The position numbers and the translations under genes are program-made. A DNA stretch of 40,093 nucleotides from positions 1-40,093 of the forward strand of contig PDIM01010466.1 in NCBI GenBank assembly GCA_002811675.1. Reading direction: 5' to 3'. This DNA is from Ichthyosporea sp. XGB-2017a (lineage: Eukaryota; Opisthokonta; Ichthyosporea). Below the pieces are notes generated by a model that made no database searches, was not told where the DNA came from, and worked only from the letters and a program-made list of their open reading frames with translations. Every line of letters starts with the position of its first letter. Position 1 is the first letter of the stretch. Shown here piece after piece: positions 1 through 11,082 of this stretch.

Positions 1-243
1 TTTTTTTTTTTTCCGGGGGCCTCTCCTGAGTCTTCACTCCCAAGTCCTCGCTCTTTTTCTCTTTTGTTCTGTTTGTTTTTTTATTTTTTTTCTTTTCTTT
101 TTTTTTTTTTTTTTTTTTTTGTCTTCTAGACGATTTGATGATTCGGAAATTTTGAGATTGGTAATCAAAGCTGAACGAGGGTGGTTTTGTGATTTTTGGA
201 AAACAAAAACAAAACATAGAAAAAACAAATATTGATTTTAAAA
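1..243. other. Upstream region of COX6, poly-pyrimidine tracts
   Basis: This stretch precedes the COX6 start codon and begins at the window edge. It holds long T runs (1-12 and about 78-120) and a C/T-rich patch but no supported coding sequence. It probably contains the COX6 promoter and 5' leader. No clear TATA box was seen. Confidence 0.5.
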
Positions 244-925
244 ATGAACTCTTTGACTCTTGCCACGCGTAATCTCTGCAACGCTCTTGCCTCTGGAACC
301 ACCTCCAGAACCGTGAGACCTGCTTTTGGTATGTATTGTTGCTTTAAAGATTGTTTTTAAAGAAGAAGAAGAAGAAGAGGGATCCCGGATGGAGTGGGAA
401 GAAAAAGCTTCCTTGGGGAAAATGGAAGTAAAAACATTGCTGCTGCTGTTATATTTTTTTGAGTACATGCTTGTGTTTCTTCTTTGAATGTAGTTTGGGG
501 AATAAGTTTTGTTTGTTTAGTTTTCTGTGATATTAACATTGTTATTGTTGTTATGTCTTAATGCAGGAATGACTGTTTTCAACCAGCAGCACAGACTTTA
601 CAGTGCCCATGCTGAGGAATCTGATGAGGCCTTTGATGCCCGTTGGGAAAGCTACTTCAAGAACGATAACATCGATTTGTGGGAACTTCGCAAGGGTTTG
701 AACGATCTCTTCTCCCATGATTTGGTGCCCAGCCCCAAGATTCTTGAACAGGCCATGCGCGCTGCCAGAAGATTGAATGAGCACTCCATCAACGTCCGCA
801 TCCTTGAGGGAGTTAAGGAGAAGGCTGACAATGATGAAATCTACAGATACGTTGTGAGTGAATTGAAGCCCACCATGAGTGAATTGGGAATCAGCACCCC
901 CGAAGAGCTCGGTCTTGACAAGTAA
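244..925 (+). CDS. COX6: Cytochrome c oxidase subunit 6 / Va, mitochondrial
   Basis: This is a nuclear-encoded subunit of respiratory complex IV in the mitochondrial inner membrane (yeast Cox6, animal COX5A). There are two exons, 244-328 and 567-925, joined across a GTATGT...ATGCAG intron of 238 nt. The split codon gives Gly29 and the product is 147 residues, normal for a precursor. The first 40 or so residues are rich in Arg, Ser and Thr and poor in acid, as in a matrix-targeting presequence. The mature part begins near [11 protein letters not shown] and carries the family signature around ARWESYFKN and [10 protein letters not shown]. The start is the first ATG of exon 1; starting at the ATG inside exon 2 would lose the presequence. 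It is convergent with MTD1. Confidence 0.95.
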
Positions 926-1606
926 AGTTCCACTTTTATATATTCCAAAGATGGGGGTGGGGACTGATGTATAATGTAGTGGGGGGATTAAATGATATGT
1001 GGGGAATGCGAAATTGTTATATTCGAATGTTCTTTTTGGAATAGCAACCGTGTACCCATTTACTTGTTTGATTCTTCAGTTATGCATTGGTGTTTTCAAT
1101 TATCGGTTCTTGTATGTGGGCTTGGAGAGTTGGAAGTGCGGTTTATTTTTTTTATTTTAGAAATATCTGTCCTAGACTTGAACAAGAAAAAAAACAAGAA
1201 GCGACTGTGATATATATTACTAAGTGTATTCGACTTTACAACGTGTTATGAGGACATGGAGCATATATTACTAAGTGTATTCGACTTTACAACGTGTTAT
1301 GAGGACATGGAGCATTGAAATTTGAATGTGGCTTCTTCAATACTGTTTTTATTGGTTTTTAGTGCAAATATTCAATAGGAGCATTTTAGAATTTACGTCT
1401 TTTTCTCATTGTTCTTGTCTGTATGAACAATAAAAACCAAGGAAAATCAAATTGGGTGTTTACTTGTAGTTTTTAGATGGGATGAAGGGGCTTGCTTTTA
1501 TTCTATTCTTGTGACCAAATTGCATAGATAAAGACAAGGGCAGGTGCAAATAATGGACCAGCCAAGACGGGACCTATTTTATAACTGTAGCCTTTGCTAT
1601 TTCCAC
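926..1606. other. Convergent intergenic region COX6-MTD1
   Basis: This is the 3' flank of both neighbouring genes. It holds an AATAAA-type signal near 1428, more than 500 bp beyond the COX6 stop, and the perfect 51-bp tandem duplication listed separately. I see no coding sequence. Confidence 0.6.
1212..1313. repeat. Perfect 2 x 51-bp tandem duplication
   Basis: Two identical 51-bp units, 1212-1262 and 1263-1313, lie head to tail. Each begins ATATATTACTAAGTG and ends ATGAGGACATGGAGC. Because they show no differences, the duplication is recent or is kept uniform. It lies in the COX6 3' flank and overlaps no gene. Confidence 0.95.
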
Positions 1607-2627
1607 TTAAAAAGAAGACTTTCCGAAAGTCTGTCTTTCGAAGCATCGAACAAGGTTGCGCTCCAGCATGGTAACCGTAACTTTACCTACAGAAGTGATA
1701 AAAATAGATGCCTTGTCTTTCACAGTTGTAGTATCAAAGTTTTGAAAGCTAGCAAAGTTAATGGCAACAACACCATCTTTCAGATGGTCAGTGCTTATCT
1801 TGTATCCTTTGACAGGGACGCCTCCAATTACCACATCTGCCTTTCCAAGAGCTTCTTCATTAGACATCTCAATATCTTCAATTTCGTGGGCCATCAGTCG
1901 AATGCCTTTGCCCCGGTGAAACTTTTGAACTCCATCGAGATCAATAGAGTAAACGGTCGCACCATCGTTCGCGAGAAGAGCTGCAAGTGGTCGGCCTACA
2001 ATCTCACTTCTATTGACAATAGTAATGGTCTTTCCAAAAAGCCTGTTTCCTTCATCAAGTTTAGAGTTGTACACTTCGCAGTACTCGAGGCATTTGACAA
2101 TAGCCAGAGGAGTGCACGGCAAAATGCACTTTTGCGTTTTCTCCTCATCCATGAATCTAACATTGTTGTACATATTTTTGCGAGCAACATGGCCCAAGCC
2201 TTCAACGTCTTTGTGCTCACTAACACAATTCTGGAGATACAAATCCTGTTTGTTTCCAAAAACTGGGTAATACACCATCATTCCATGAACAGATTTGTCC
2301 TTATTCGCCTCTTCAATTTCGATTTCAAGCTGGTTTCTGTCAACCGCTCTCATTTCGAAGTCTACACCAGTTTCTTCACAAGTTCTCTTAGTCCAATCAG
2401 CATACTTTTTCGCAGCTGGATCTTCATTGGCAAGGAAGCCAACAAGCTTGGGTTTAATGCCCTTTTCCTTAATAAAATCTTTCAGTTGCTCCCTAAAAAA
2501 AAATAACCAATAATACACAGAGATGAGTTAAAAACTGATACGAAGCAAGGTTTTCCAACTACGAAAAGTTTCAAACGTACCTAAACTGGACAGCAACATC
2601 TGCGGCAGGTATAACTTTGCAATGCAT
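1607..2627 (-). CDS. MTD1: NAD-dependent methylenetetrahydrofolate dehydrogenase
   Basis: It oxidises 5,10-methylene-THF to 5,10-methenyl-THF with NAD in cytosolic one-carbon and purine metabolism. Exon 1 is 2581-2627 (donor GTACGT) and exon 2 is 1607-2492 (acceptor TTTTTTTTAG). The split codon is Arg and the product 310 residues, close to the yeast enzyme. Strong family blocks are LVGFLANEDPAAKKYA, GMMVYYPVFGN, KDVEGL, ILPCTPLAIVK and NRSEIVGRPLAALLANDGATVYS. The Cys in LPCTP corresponds to the residue discussed as catalytic in the yeast monofunctional enzyme. The length and these blocks match the NAD-specific monofunctional form rather than the trifunctional C1-synthase. It is divergent from the CNNM gene. 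Confidence 0.95.
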
Positions 2628-3296
2628 TTTTGATCTATTTGCTCCAATCAATGAATTTCCAATAAATCCGAAAAGTTGTTTAAACATCCAACTACCAATG
2701 TAGGTCGTAATACACCAAAAAAGCACTTAATTCAAAGCAGATTGCAATCACAAGTGCGTGTGTCTAAGTGCAACGTACGTGAGTGCGAGATAGCCTCGTT
2801 TGCGTTGGGCGGGGTGGGGTGGGTTGGGATTCGAGGGAGGGATCGATCAACCAAACAGAGGGTAGGCCAGGTCTGTATAGCGGAGGCAAACAAAGAGGAA
2901 AGGCAGTACACTGGAAGAGAGAGAGAGAGAGAGAGAGAGAGGCTGGTGGGTAGCTAGCTTTAGCTTGGGGAGCTGTGTAGCTGTGTGCGAGTAAAAGAGA
3001 ATGAGAGACACTGACCACAGTACTATAACTAAAACTGTAGTAAATTTTAGTAGTACTTCTATAGAACCAAAAAAAGAGTTGAACTGCAGTCTGCACATGG
3101 CTCAGGGAACTAAATTTGATCATGATGAGAATCAAGGTACCGAGAGGTGCCATGCATGTTACAAGCTGTAACGTAGTAACAGTCATGAGCCTCGGTTGAA
3201 TTTTGTTATCAGCTATCCTTAATCCTAATAAGGTCCCTCCCCCGAAGAAGGATTAACAAGGTGTGTGAATAGACTGCAAGAAGGAGGAAGAGTTAG
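2628..3296. promoter_or_regulatory. Divergent promoter region MTD1 / CNNM gene
   Basis: About 670 bp lie between two divergent start codons. The stretch includes a GA microsatellite near 2917-2941 and G-rich sequence near 2810-2840. A long minus-strand reading frame across it encodes only Ser/Leu-rich low-complexity sequence and is not supported as a gene. Confidence 0.5.
2917..2941. repeat. (GA)n microsatellite
   Basis: This is a run of about twelve GA dinucleotides in the divergent MTD1/CNNM promoter region. Similar short GA runs occur near 27339 and 38409, also upstream of genes. Confidence 0.9.
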
Positions 3297-4748
3297 ATGG
3301 AAAGAACAATGGGCATGCTCTGTGATTACCACAATGCCACCAGGCTGCTGACGTGTAGTGATGGGGAAACTTATGAACGGGTGGGCAGAGGTGGGGGAGG
3401 TGGCCCTGATGTTCCTCCTGAAATGGAGATTGTAGGTTATATTGCAATCATTGTGTTTTTGATTTTGCTCTCTGCGGCTGTGAATTGTATGTCTATGTCT
3501 CTGCTGTCGCTCGATTACCTTACAGCCAGGGTTATTGCTACTGGGGGTAGCTCTAGGGAAAAGCAGCTAGTGAAGCCGATTCTCCCACTTGTTAAAAACG
3601 ACCATTTGCTTTTGGTCACTTTGCTCATTGGAAACGCATTGGCAACTCTCACGCTTCTTGTTGCTTTGAAAGAATTTTTGCCAACTTGGGTATCTGTTCC
3701 AGTAGCTGCTTTAGTGCTTGTATTGTTTGCAGAGTGCATCCCCCAGGCCTTGTGCTCTCGTTATGCGCTTTCGATAGCATCCCACCTTGCCTGGTTAGCG
3801 TTTCTCCTTTTGGTATTATGTTATCCAATTGCCAAGCCAATAAGTTTGCTTCTGAGCCTGATGATTGGTAAGTCTCATGGTACATTTTATCGAAAGGCCG
3901 AGTTGCCAGAACTTGTGGGAATGGGTTCGAAAGAGGAAGGGTCTTCCAATGATATACTTTACCAAGAACAATCTTTGTCTTCTCACGAAGTGCAGATTAT
4001 TAAAGGGGCACTAGATCTATCGCTGAAAACGTGCAGAGATATTATGATTCCACTTCCCCATGCTGTAATGGTCGAAAAGCGGTGTCTAGCAAATCAAAGT
4101 CTTGTGAAAAAACTGGTTAAGGCTGGGTTTCGCCGCTTTCCTGTGTACGATCATGAGCGTGAGCGTGTAGTTGGTGTTTTACATCTCTCAGACATGGTGC
4201 TGGCAACTGATGTGAGAAATAATGACTCCGAAATTATCATGGTGGATTCTTTGGCAAGCGATGCCGTGGCTGCAGGGGCTGAAAGTTCAGTGTATGAAGT
4301 TTTGGATCGCCTTTTAAGTGACGATGTTCACATGGCTTTTATTATGGCACCACCAGATGCTCAAGGTGAGCGGGCGTGCATTGGTATTATGACCATCGAA
4401 GATATTTTGAGAAACCTTCTGAAGGAGCCTTTGTCAAATGTAACGGACCCTCACCACATTGCCCTAGTAGAAACCGCGCTTTTGCGAAGAATCTCCAGCA
4501 GAGCGTCTTACAGGGATCTTGCGAATATCTCTGCCAAGTTACTACACCAAGCCGAGAAAAAGAGGGAGTCTGTATCCTGCTTTCCAGGAAGTCATTTGGG
4601 TTCTATTCAGGAAGGTCCTGATCAAAGTGAAGAAAATTTGGCTTCTTCGTCTAATACCCGCTCTTACTCATTATTCGAGCAATCTGGTAGAAAGTCATCC
4701 TCTTCTTCTAAAACCCAAAACGAAAATGACCCGCTTCTTCCCAAGTAG
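3297..4748 (+). CDS. CNNM/DUF21-CBS membrane protein (Mam3-like)
   Basis: A 483-residue single-exon member of the CNNM/ancient conserved domain family, linked to magnesium and divalent-metal handling (yeast Mam3, animal CNNM). After a short N-terminal segment, the DUF21 membrane domain spans about 45-200 with roughly four hydrophobic segments. It has the family motif AECIPQALCSRYAL (about 145-158) and ends at the conserved YRKAELPELV. A CBS pair follows (about 225-375): EVQIIKGALDLS, GFRRFPVYD and GIMTIEDILRNLL are classic blocks. The tail is Ser-rich and ends NDPLLPK. Metal specificity is not decided by sequence. The first ATG is used; internal Met residues near the start are alternatives. 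Its stop lies 74 bp from the ASPDH-like stop. Confidence 0.9.
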   Translation: MERTMGMLCDYHNATRLLTCSDGETYERVGRGGGGGPDVPPEMEIVGYIAIIVFLILLSAAVNCMSMSLLSLDYLTARVIATGGSSREKQLVKPILPLVKNDHLLLVTLLIGNALATLTLLVALKEFLPTWVSVPVAALVLVLFAECIPQALCSRYALSIASHLAWLAFLLLVLCYPIAKPISLLLSLMIGKSHGTFYRKAELPELVGMGSKEEGSSNDILYQEQSLSSHEVQIIKGALDLSLKTCRDIMIPLPHAVMVEKRCLANQSLVKKLVKAGFRRFPVYDHERERVVGVLHLSDMVLATDVRNNDSEIIMVDSLASDAVAAGAESSVYEVLDRLLSDDVHMAFIMAPPDAQGERACIGIMTIEDILRNLLKEPLSNVTDPHHIALVETALLRRISSRASYRDLANISAKLLHQAEKKRESVSCFPGSHLGSIQEGPDQSEENLASSSNTRSYSLFEQSGRKSSSSSKTQNENDPLLPK

Positions 4749-4822
4749 GTGAAAAAAATCATTGGGCTCCATCCTTTCTATCTAGTTTGACTTATTTATT
4801 TATACTTTACTCTATCAGGGAT

Positions 4823-5824
4823 TTATATGAGGTGAACACCGCGAGGAAAACCTTGGCCTCTCATCATACTACTGTAGAAAGAAGCATACGTTGCCTGTCC
4901 TGTTACTGCACCCACCTTTGCGTAGTTTGATCGTGTAGTTTTGACTGTGAAAGGAGGAGCATCTGGACCGCCCGGGCCAATTACTTCCACCTCGACAACG
5001 TGAACATCAAGACTAAGGAGTGACAGTGAAAGCAACAATAGTAATGACATTAGCGTTTGCATGGACTTTGTATATTAATGTAAATAAAAAGAAAATTTGC
5101 GTGCAAATTTGCAAACTTACCTTGGATCAAGTACAAGCTTAGCCCCAACCTTATCAAAACCTAAGTTATGCGCAGAAATTGCAGCAGCTGCCATTGTATT
5201 AACATTGTTTGGAGCCTTTGGGCAAAGTTCCCTCACACTTCCGCTGTATGCTGCAATTGCCTTTCCTTCAGCCAGAGACTTTTTTGCTAAATCTTCAAGG
5301 ACAGGGCAATTGAATTTGAAACAAGATGGATGTTTCTTCATTGTTACTGTAAGTCCCTTTAATGTATCTCTATCAGCCATTTTCTGAATATCATTTGCAC
5401 CCCACATGGCCCCGCTTGGAATATACAAAGTATTGTATTTCCCAGCACTGGCCCCTGAATACTGTTTGAGGATATTCTCACACGAGGGATCGGCAAACGC
5501 TGTGGGGGATCCTACCATGACGTCTGAAGCAGTAAGAAGCATTTCCAAATGCTTTATAATAATGGAAGGATGAGCTACTTCGACAACTAAATCAAGCCTT
5601 GCCTTACCATCCGTTCCCAACTTATTAAATCTACCTGGAACATCTTCTAGATTCTCCAAATAAACATCTTTAACATTGTCATTCTCCAGCACAGGAGCAG
5701 CAGTTCTGTTCCAAACAAACGCAAGCTCCAGGCTCGGTTCATTGACAACCGCTTCAGCAAGGTATTTACCAAGATGACCAAATCCAATGATCCCCACTCG
5801 AGTTACAGAAGTATCCATCGGCAT
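4823..5824 (-). CDS. Aspartate dehydrogenase domain-containing protein
   Basis: An NAD(P)-binding oxidoreductase of the ASPDH/NadX family, whose bacterial members oxidise L-aspartate to iminoaspartate. Exon 1 is 5121-5824 (donor GTAAGT) and exon 2 is 4823-5012 (acceptor CCTTAG), giving 297 residues, close to the animal protein. The Rossmann loop GFGHLG lies near residues 12-17. Further conserved blocks are VGSPTAFAD, YIPSGAMWGANDI, NNVNTMAAAAI and the junction block LDPSLDVHVVEVEV, which confirms the splice. The Met of MPMDTS is chosen as start because it sits just before the Rossmann strand. The in-frame sequence upstream is Phe-rich and looks like translated leader. The substrate in eukaryotes is uncertain. 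Confidence 0.9.
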
Positions 5825-6337
5825 AATTCCCTCTTCGCTAAATCCCCTCAACATACAAACAAAAAAAAATGAAAAATACAAAAAAGCCACCCACCCACAA
5901 TAATGAAAAAAACAAAACAAATTATTTTTGTTTTGTGTGTATTAACAACCCTAATCCCCCGGAGGAATTTCCCGCGCTTTTTTTTTTTTGTTTTTCGAAA
6001 GAAAAAGGCCCCTTATCAAGGCCACTGCCCTTGTAGGTTTTTTTTTGGGGGGGAGGGAGGCCGGAGGGGGATTTGTTTTTCTTCCTAACATCCTTTTAAT
6101 TAAGTGAGTGAGAGATTCCTTTGGATTTATTCGAGACAGGCACAGTGTTGTATAGAGTTTTTGGTTCAGCTAGCTAGATTGATGAGGCTTGGGTTTGGTG
6201 CTGATTTTCATCCCTGACCTATCCTCAGCATATTTTTAAACCCGTGCTTGGTGGATTTGCGTGTTTTTGCTTTTGATTTTTTTTTTTTTTTGTCTGTTTG
6301 TTTGGCGCAGTAAAGTTGTTATCTAGAGAGAAGAAAA
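5825..6337. promoter_or_regulatory. Divergent promoter region, possible 5' UTR intron
   Basis: The region lies between the ASPDH-like start and the coiled-coil gene start. It holds T-rich and G-rich tracts (near 5980, 6040 and 6280). A plausible leader intron for the downstream gene runs from GTGAGT at 6104 to GCGCAG ending 6310, just before the ATG. That is inference from splice motifs only. Confidence 0.4.
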
Positions 6338-9300
6338 ATGGAAAATCTTTCAAGCTCTGGAGACATGTTCATGAGGAATGAATCTCCTGCTTTGAGAGAA
6401 CTTCCTTTGCAAGATGGCTTGTCTCACAGAAACAACAGTTTTTCTGTGTTTGATAATCCCGTTGATAGTCGAGATTTATCGCAGAGTAATAGAACATCCC
6501 TTGGTGCTTCGAGTATTCCAGTTGATAAATCAAAGTATAGCCGCATTTATTCGGATAATTCTGTCGGACACAATTTAACCAAGGAAAACCCCTCATCGTC
6601 GTTTATGGAGATTGATAAAAAATTCTCGAATCATGGAGGCATCCCCCCACCCAACGAACTGACGCTATTGAGCCATTCTCTGCAGGAAAGGGACGAGCTT
6701 GAGGATGAGCTTAGGGCGAGAGTACTTCTTGTTGAAGAGGCGAGGGTGCAGGAGGCAAAGGCACATAATAAGGAACTGGGAGCGCTAAAGAGCACCATTA
6801 TAAAGTTGAGGGCAAGACTGGAGGCGTCAGAAGCAGGGAGGTATTCTGTTGATTTTGAAGCCGGACAAATGCGAAAAGAAATTGAAAATAAGGAAAATGT
6901 GCTCAATGAAACCAATCGGATATTAGAGGAGAACGATAAAATGTCGAGCGAGTGCATAGGACTTTTGCGAAAGAAAGAAAGGCAGCTGAAGTTAATGAGT
7001 GAGGAGAAAGTCAAACTTCAGGAAGAAAAGAAGGATCTGAATAGGCTGAATGATTCTCTAAAGAGGGAAATTGAAACGGAAAAGAAGGAACACATGGCTG
7101 ACCGAAAAAAGCTTAAGGCGCGAATAGGAAAATTGGAAGGTCAGATTGATGTTTTCAATGTTGCGGACAAAAAGTATCAAAGTGTTGAAAAAGAACTCAA
7201 TTCTAAGAATGAAACTATCGAAAAATTAGAAGGTAAAATTAGAGATCTTCACAATGAAGCACGCGAGCTAAAGCGGTCTTTGAAAACTAAGGAAAGTGAC
7301 CTTATTCAAACAGAGAAGAAAAATATGGAATTAAGTTTTGTGAGTTCGAGCAAAGAATCGTCAGTGGCATCGCTGCAAAAAGTGATTTTGGAGAAAGAAA
7401 AACTTATTTCGGACATGCAAAGCAAAATGTGCGGATACGAAAAAGAGATCGAATCTTTAACTCTTCAAATATCAATTAATGAAGACAAGCAGAAGAGCAC
7501 CGACTTTCTGTTAAATAAGGCGCAAACGTTTAATTTTGTTTCCCGCTTTTCAACTATATTTTGCGAAAGTTGTAAGTGTCTTTCTTCAAAATCAGAGTCT
7601 TACTGGGATCGGGTGAATACGCAGCTGAACATTCTGCTTGAGCAGAATGATGCTAATGAGTTTATTACAAGCTTACATAAAGCTTTTGAAATTTGTTCTG
7701 AGCAATTGAAAATTTGTGTTGAAGATAGTGGCAATTTACAAGAAGAATTGGAAAAATTGAAAAAGGCGGAATCACATTTTAAAAAAGAAGAAAAAAAGTT
7801 TTTGGAAGATACTGGAATGACACTCTCTGAACTAAAGTCCGTAAGCAACCGAGTGAAAGAGAAAGGTGAAAATATGGGGTGCTATATTGAAGGACTTGAG
7901 CGCTCTGTAGCTGCGCTGGAGGATGAATGCTCGTCATTGAAACATTCGAAAAATCAAGTTGCGAAAGACCTGAATGATGCTAGGGATGTGGAAGTCTCCA
8001 AAATGTTCTATTTGAAAAACGTCTGCTACGACATAGTTTCTCATCTAAACCAAATGGGACTGCAACAAGATCCAGAACTTTGTGTTGCTTGCTCGGACGG
8101 AGCGCCACCCTTTTCATGGGATGTCTTTAAACCAATTTTTGACTATTTGAAATCCTTTTTGCTGGATCACATTCTGTCACACAATTCCAAAATGGACAAG
8201 ATGGAATGTGCCCTGACCGAGGCTCGTGAAAAGGCTTTAAAAGCCGAAGAAGATTGTGCAGCTGCTGTTGCAAACAGTACTTTTATAGAATCTTCTTGGG
8301 AAGCTCAGAAGAATGAACTTTTACACGAATTGTCCTTGGTAAAGAATGATTCCTTAAGTAGCTCTAAATTTGTAGAAGGGGTGAGCAAGAGCCTACAGTC
8401 TAAGATCAAATACTTAACTGATGAGCTTTTGGAAATGCGCTCAGAAACAAACTCTCTGAAAGAAGAGAAGAACAAACAGCAGAAGTACATTTCTAAAATA
8501 ATGACATGTTTTTCGAAATTGATGTGCTTCTATAGGTCCAGTATTAATCAAAACGAGTCCTTGGTCCTTCAGAAAGCCTATCTTTGTTCACAAGTTACCT
8601 GTGGCGAAGTATTGAAGGAAAAGGTGAAAGGCTTAGCGTCGGTGATTGAAGAAGAATTTTATCATTCAGCTGAAGAAGCGCAGAGTAGGAAGCGGTCATT
8701 AAAGTCCGTTTGTTTCGCTTTCGTTTTTTGCTTTCGTTTGAAAAGACACCAGCTGTTTGGGAAAAAGGTTTTGAAATGCCTAAGTCCAAGCGCACTGGAA
8801 CCAAAACATATCCTTAATTTGTATTCTAACTTGGGAGAAGTTGGTCACGCTGATAGCAGGTCTGTGTTTTATTCGTGTATTGATAAAGCAGCCTTTATCA
8901 CACATAAACTGTCTAGCCAAAGTGCTCTATGGAAGTTTGGTAACCTCCAAAGGCCTAATAAGGCCTCGGAAAACATATGCATATTGCAAAAAGCTTTTCT
9001 CGACTTAACAAAGTCATTGAAATTAAGCCAAAAGAGCGTTCATTCTATTCAAAGTGAAAGTGTAAGTAAATTCCGTGGTATTGAGAAGGAAAAGAAGCAT
9101 TTGGAAACTGAGCTTGAGAAACAAAAAAATACTGCTGCATCACTGTCGGATCGCGTTAAGCAGCTTTCGTCTAAACTTGAACTTTTCTCCAAAGGAGTAG
9201 CGTCCGGATCTGGAAGTGTGAAAGAAGCAAATTACGTGAAAGAAATTCAAGACAGCCTGAACCACTTGAAAGTCAAATATGAAAGAGAATTGAATGAGAA

Positions 9301-9938
9301 GAATGAGTGCATTGACCGCTTACAAAGAGAAAGAAGTGCCGTTCAAGAGCAAATAGCAGCTAAAGAAAATGAGTTTCGCGAAGATTTCAAAAACTCAAAA
9401 GAGATCCTAGTTTCCAAACTAAAAGAATTGCAAAGCGCTGTGACGGAGCAAAATGAGATGAAAACTAAGTACATAGAATGTAAAAAAGAACTCGACCTAT
9501 ACCAGCAATTAGTTCGTGCGCAGAAAGTCCAATTAGAAGAAATGAGCATGAAACCGTCAAGTGAGTCAAAGAAAAACAAAGACGAGGAAATACATCGGCT
9601 AACTGAAATTATTGAAAATCTTACTGGTGATTTGAATGTGGTATCCGAAAAATACGCCCTTTTAGCTGGCCGTGAGCAAGTGCAGCAAAATGCTTCTCCA
9701 GCTTGGAATCCTGTAGATATCTCAAATGCCCAGCTTGGTGACCTTTCGCTCAATATGGGAAGCATGTAAGTAATAATGTGGTAGCAGTGAATTGTACAGT
9801 TGTAGCATTTCATTAACTTTTTCTTGCAGCTTTACTCCAGAAGTTATGACACCGGAAAAGAGACAGAGTCTTCTTCAGACGCAAAGTCGACAACTTGGAA
9901 AAGATCTTTCCGAATGTTTAGACTTTCCGCCCAATTAG
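6338..9938 (+). CDS. Large coiled-coil protein, unrecognised
   Basis: Exon 1 is 6338-9765 (donor GTAAGT) and exon 2 is 9830-9938 (acceptor TTGCAG). The product is 1178 residues. Residues 1-110 are polar and Ser-rich with a KEN-type tripeptide at 82-84. Long Lys/Glu-rich coiled-coil stretches run from about 110 to 400 and recur to residue 780. A Cys/Phe-containing non-coil island lies at about 785-880, and more coiled coil follows to about 1130. Exon 2 encodes a short tail with FTPEVMTPEKRQSLL, where TPEK resembles a Cdk-type site. There is no motor head, globular catalytic domain or membrane span. A structural role at a centrosome, spindle or cortex would fit the composition, but I do not recognise an orthologue. 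It is convergent with the securin-like gene. Confidence 0.75.
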
Positions 9939-10279
9939 ACATTGCAGCCCACTTAGCCATCACAATTCGTTGGGATTTTAAATAACAAAACAACGGCATA
10001 CTCTTCACTATTTATTATGTATTTTAGAATAAAGCAGCCTACAAAAAGCTAATGTACGAAAATGAGGGAATGTGCGCTGCCTTCTGCTTCTTACAGAGGT
10101 GTTTGTTTAGGCAGAGGATTCACGGATCTCAATGGTCAGCTAAAAAAAGAGAAAGGGAGCTGACGGTCAAGTGTATTAAAAAAAAAAGTGGTCCGTTGAT
10201 GAGTGCTGAAACTTGAAACTTTGAACGACTGCTGCTTCAAAAAAGAGGTGCATAATGAAGTTTAAATACGTCAGGGATA
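9939..10279. terminator. Convergent 3' flanks of the coiled-coil and securin-like genes
   Basis: A 341-bp gap between two stop codons. A plus-strand AATAAA at about 10028 is a likely polyadenylation signal for the coiled-coil gene. I see no coding sequence. Confidence 0.5.
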
Positions 10280-11082
10280 TTAAGGAAGAATATCAATCTC
10301 AAGATCAGCATCGTCAAATGGATCCTTTTCATTTTCACAGTCTCCCCATTCAAGTTCCAGTTCTTCGCTCTCCTTGATTTCTATTTTCTGTTGTGGGCAA
10401 GGGTCTGCTTCAAATTTCTCAAATTCTAGCTCCTCTGGGATATCATCACATACAGTGGGAAATGTACTACTTCGCGTAGGCTCCATAAACGCAATGTGCG
10501 GGGTCTTCAACGCTTTTGGTATTTTAATATCCGGCATGGCATCAGCCTCTTTTCGAAAATCAACCGTCTCTATGTTTTTAGGCATATGTTCCACTATAAT
10601 ATCGTCCTCCTCCTCTGCATTGGCCATGCCAATGAGTGACCCCATGAGATCTGACTTTAATTCTCTAGTAATGCGAGACGAAGTGGACTTAGCTTTTTGA
10701 GAAGACTTCTTCCTTGTCGACTTCTGCCCTCCGATTTCCGATAAAGTGCTTTTTCTCAGTGGTGTGGGCTTCAGTGATGATCCCTTTGCCCCCTTTTTCG
10801 CCGACATTAAGGGATCCTTCTTCACACCCAGACTTTGATTACTGCGATTACTCACATCCCGCAACGCCAATCTATTAACGCCTTTCTTGGCACTTGAGGC
10901 ACTTTTTGCTGCTTGAAAAGTCTTCGCAGACACCGTGGCTGAGCCTTAATCCACACATCCCATATTCATAGCAATCACACACAAACAAACGATACAAAAA
11001 ACAGCACATAATAAGAAATCTGCGATATCATTCACACTCCCTCACATCTTACAGAATACCCACCAGCACTGTTCTCGTCCAT
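10280..11082 (-). CDS. Securin-like separase inhibitor (candidate)
   Basis: Exon 1 is only 19 nt (11064-11082, encoding MDENSA, donor GTGGGT) and exon 2 is 10280-10938 (acceptor CTCAG). The product is 225 residues. The basic, Ser/Lys-rich N-terminal half holds a good destruction box, RLALRDVSN (29-37), a second RxxLxxI at TPLRKSTLSEI, and DEN at residues 2-4 where many securins have KEN. An acidic middle carries DDIIVEHMP (about 118-126), resembling the DIEYMP pseudosubstrate segment of fission yeast Cut2. The C-terminal half is acidic and disordered. This order (degrons, basic stretch, pseudosubstrate, acidic tail) is that of securins, which hold separase inactive until APC/C destroys them. 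Securins diverge fast, so this rests on short motifs. Without the first exon there is no ATG. Confidence 0.5.

Noticed and set aside
1544-2506. A 320-codon open frame on the plus strand antisense to MTD1
   Set aside because: It is the complement of a strongly conserved enzyme exon, has no recognisable motifs and reads as a codon-bias shadow.
2764-3186. A 140-codon minus-strand frame in the MTD1/CNNM divergent region
   Set aside because: It is Ser/Leu-rich, spans the GA microsatellite and shows no domain; it is most likely non-coding promoter DNA.
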